A stretch of DNA of 6,708 nucleotides. It comes from Bacilli bacterium (GTDB taxonomy: Bacteria > Bacillota_I > Bacilli_A > RF39 > UBA660). The stretch spans positions 1 through 6,708 of the forward strand of contig JAAWSW010000064.1 in NCBI GenBank assembly GCA_022801735.1, read 5' to 3'. The position numbers and the translations under genes are program-made. This document shows positions 5,905 to 6,708 of this stretch, one piece after another. Under the pieces are notes generated by a model, which did no database searches, was not told the origin of the DNA, and saw only the letters and a program-made list of their open reading frames with translations. Within the stretch, counting starts at the first letter, position 1; every line of letters starts with the position of its first letter.

Positions 5905-6176
5905 TGGATTTACATACCCAAATAATAACTTTAATATTTTCATTTTTCTATGGAATCTTTTTTTCCTTATTTATTAGCGTTAACCATAAAATAATTTATC
6001 ATGACAAAAAATGGATTAAGTTATTAGGAACATTTTTAGTGATTTTAATAAGTGTTTTAGTATACTTCATACTATTAAAGCAAATTAATTTTGCTGCATT
6101 TCATCCATATTGTTTACTGGTTTTAGGCCTAGGCTTTTATTTAGAAAAAGTAATTGCCAAACATTACAGAAAATGA
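5904..6176 (+). CDS. yabQ: Spore cortex biosynthesis protein YabQ (short form)
   Basis: In B. subtilis YabQ is a mother-cell membrane protein localised around the forespore and needed for cortex formation. This 90-residue version shows three hydrophobic segments: about 6-26, 38-59 and 67-84. Family traits are the aromatic and glycine-bearing first segment (FFYGIFF) and the closing block LLKQINFAAFHPYCLLVLGLGFYLEK, which resembles the family's N-Y-G-x-x-R-x-Y-x-x-x-G region with His in place of Arg. It lacks the long C-terminal extension of B. subtilis YabQ (211 residues). No Shine-Dalgarno sequence precedes ATG 5904; with the TAATG overlap, translation probably depends on reinitiation after yabP. 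The identification rests on this residual similarity and on the yabP-yabQ-divIC order. It ends in TGA. Confidence 0.8.
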   Translation: MDLHTQIITLIFSFFYGIFFSLFISVNHKIIYHDKKWIKLLGTFLVILISVLVYFILLKQINFAAFHPYCLLVLGLGFYLEKVIAKHYRK

Positions 6177-6182
6177 TATACT
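6154..6182 (+). promoter_or_regulatory. Internal sigma-A promoter for divIC
   Basis: TTGCCA (6154-6159, five of six with TTGACA) and TATACT (6177-6182) are separated by exactly 17 bases. The promoter lies over the 3' end of yabQ and would start transcription near 6189, about 18 bases before the divIC start. The -10 overlaps the left edge of the perfect palindrome at 6180-6193. Confidence 0.7.
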
Positions 6183-6193
6183 TTAATTAAAGT
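6180..6193 (+). repeat. Perfect 14-base palindrome before divIC
   Basis: ACTTTAATTAAAGT is its own reverse complement. It spans the predicted transcription start and ends just before the divIC ribosome binding site GTGGTGA. It may be an operator-like dyad or an AT-rich coincidence; the hairpin it could form in RNA would be weak. Confidence 0.45.
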
Positions 6194-6206
6194 AGTGGTG
6201 AAAAAA

Positions 6207-6653
6207 ATGGCAAAAAAGAAAATTACTAAAACCGCAAAAAGACGTTTAACAGTACTTACCCCAATTGTTTTTCTAGCAATTGGGTATTGTGCTTTTACAT
6301 TAGTTACTACAGTAATTTCTATATATAAATTACACCATGAAGAATCATCATTGAAAGAAGAATTAAAAAATTTAAAAGGAAATTCAGAAGAATTAAAAAC
6401 AGAAATAGACAAATTGCAAGATAAAGATTACGTGGCTAGATATGCAAGAGAAAATTACCTATATACTAGAGATGGAGAATATGTAATCAAAGTAGATGCA
6501 GAAGACAAAAAGGAAACAAAAGAAAAATTTAAAATAACAGATGAACATATAATATATGGCTCAGTTACTTTATTCGCACTTGTATTTTTCTATATAATAT
6601 TAAAACATAGAAAAAGAAAAAAGGAAAAGAATAAAAAAAATATTAAGAAATAG
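6207..6653 (+). CDS. divIC: Cell division protein DivIC/FtsB family, with an extra C-terminal membrane segment
   Basis: DivIC pairs with FtsL and DivIB at the division septum. The 148-residue protein has a basic N-terminal tail (1-13), membrane segment 1 (about 16-38), a coiled-coil stretch (about 42-72, EESSLKEELKNLKGNSEELK) and the family motif DKDYVARYARENYLYTRDGEYVIKV (72-96). Unusually, it continues with a charged linker, a second hydrophobic segment (about 114-133, HIIYGSVTLFALVFFYIILK) and a strongly basic tail. Typical DivIC and FtsB proteins have one membrane pass and end outside. I chose ATG 6207, with GTGGTGA (6195-6201) as ribosome binding site; GTG 6195 and GTG 6198 are in frame but lie within that site. 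An internal sigma-A promoter serves it, and a terminator overlaps its stop. Confidence 0.9.
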   Translation: MAKKKITKTAKRRLTVLTPIVFLAIGYCAFTLVTTVISIYKLHHEESSLKEELKNLKGNSEELKTEIDKLQDKDYVARYARENYLYTRDGEYVIKVDAEDKKETKEKFKITDEHIIYGSVTLFALVFFYIILKHRKRKKEKNKKNIKK

Positions 6654-6672
6654 ATACAACTATTTCTTTTTT
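6645..6672 (+). terminator. Intrinsic terminator after divIC
   Basis: AAGAAATAG (6645-6653) pairs perfectly over nine bases with CTATTTCTT (6660-6668) across loop ATACAA, followed by T residues to 6672. The 5' arm includes the divIC stop TAG (6651-6653). Confidence 0.85.
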
Positions 6673-6695
6673 AACGCCTAAAAACCGCTAAAGTA

Positions 6696-6701
6696 TTGAC
6701 A
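6696..6701 (+). promoter_or_regulatory. -35 box of the next transcription unit (cut by window edge)
   Basis: TTGACA is a perfect sigma-A -35 hexamer after the divIC terminator. The -10 would lie near 6719, outside the window. A consensus -35 suggests a strongly expressed downstream gene, but its identity cannot be read here. Confidence 0.5.
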
Positions 6702-6708
6702 AAGTAGG

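Noticed and set aside
6164..6412. Minus-strand open frame across the yabQ-divIC junction
   Set aside because: It is antisense to the divIC membrane segment, which yields hydrophobic-looking residues on the opposite strand; no family match.

Overview
The window is strongly AT-rich and densely packed, and every gene reads on the + strand. It suggests an endospore-forming, low-GC Firmicute (Bacilli or Clostridia-like, possibly a gut lineage known mainly from metagenomes; I cannot name the genus). The evidence is the set yabG, veg, spoVG, yabP, yabQ and divIC, the form of prfB with a programmed frameshift, and Shine-Dalgarno and promoter sequences of Firmicute type. TGA is an ordinary stop here: yabQ ends in TGA and RF2, which reads TGA, is encoded, so the mycoplasma code does not apply.

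Layout. (1) 2-285: the 3' end of an Rpn/PDDEXK transposase-like nuclease gene, closed by a terminator that overlaps its stop codon. (2) 359-3979: an apparent operon from an extended -10 promoter through prfB (RF2, +1 frameshift at codon 25), a YitT-family membrane protein gene, ftsE and ftsX, closed by a terminator. (3) 3980-4187: a non-coding stretch with several strong hairpins that ends in its own terminator, best read as a small RNA gene. (4) 4188-5243: a sigma-E-like promoter, then yabG and the overlapping veg. (5) 5244-5588: a sigma-A-type promoter, spoVG with a TTG start, and a terminator. (6) 5571-6672: a sigma-E-like promoter, yabP and yabQ (overlapping by one base), an internal sigma-A promoter in the end of yabQ, divIC, and a terminator. 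(7) 6673-6708: a perfect -35 box of the next transcription unit, cut by the window edge.

How the genes fit together. FtsEX is the membrane switch for cell-wall hydrolases, and DivIC is a divisome bitopic protein (here apparently with two membrane segments). YabG, YabP and YabQ act in the mother cell during spore coat and cortex assembly. Veg and SpoVG are small regulators active in growth and early sporulation. In Bacillus subtilis yabG-veg-spoVG and yabP-yabQ-divIC lie in two blocks separated by many genes; here they form one condensed cluster. The promoter pattern I read from sequence (sigma-E-like before yabG and yabP, sigma-A before spoVG and divIC) would keep division genes on during growth while spore genes wait for the mother cell.

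The least explained element is the putative RNA at about 4019-4187. It carries an anti-Shine-Dalgarno-like CCTCCTAT, an 11-bp inverted repeat and mutually exclusive alternative pairings.
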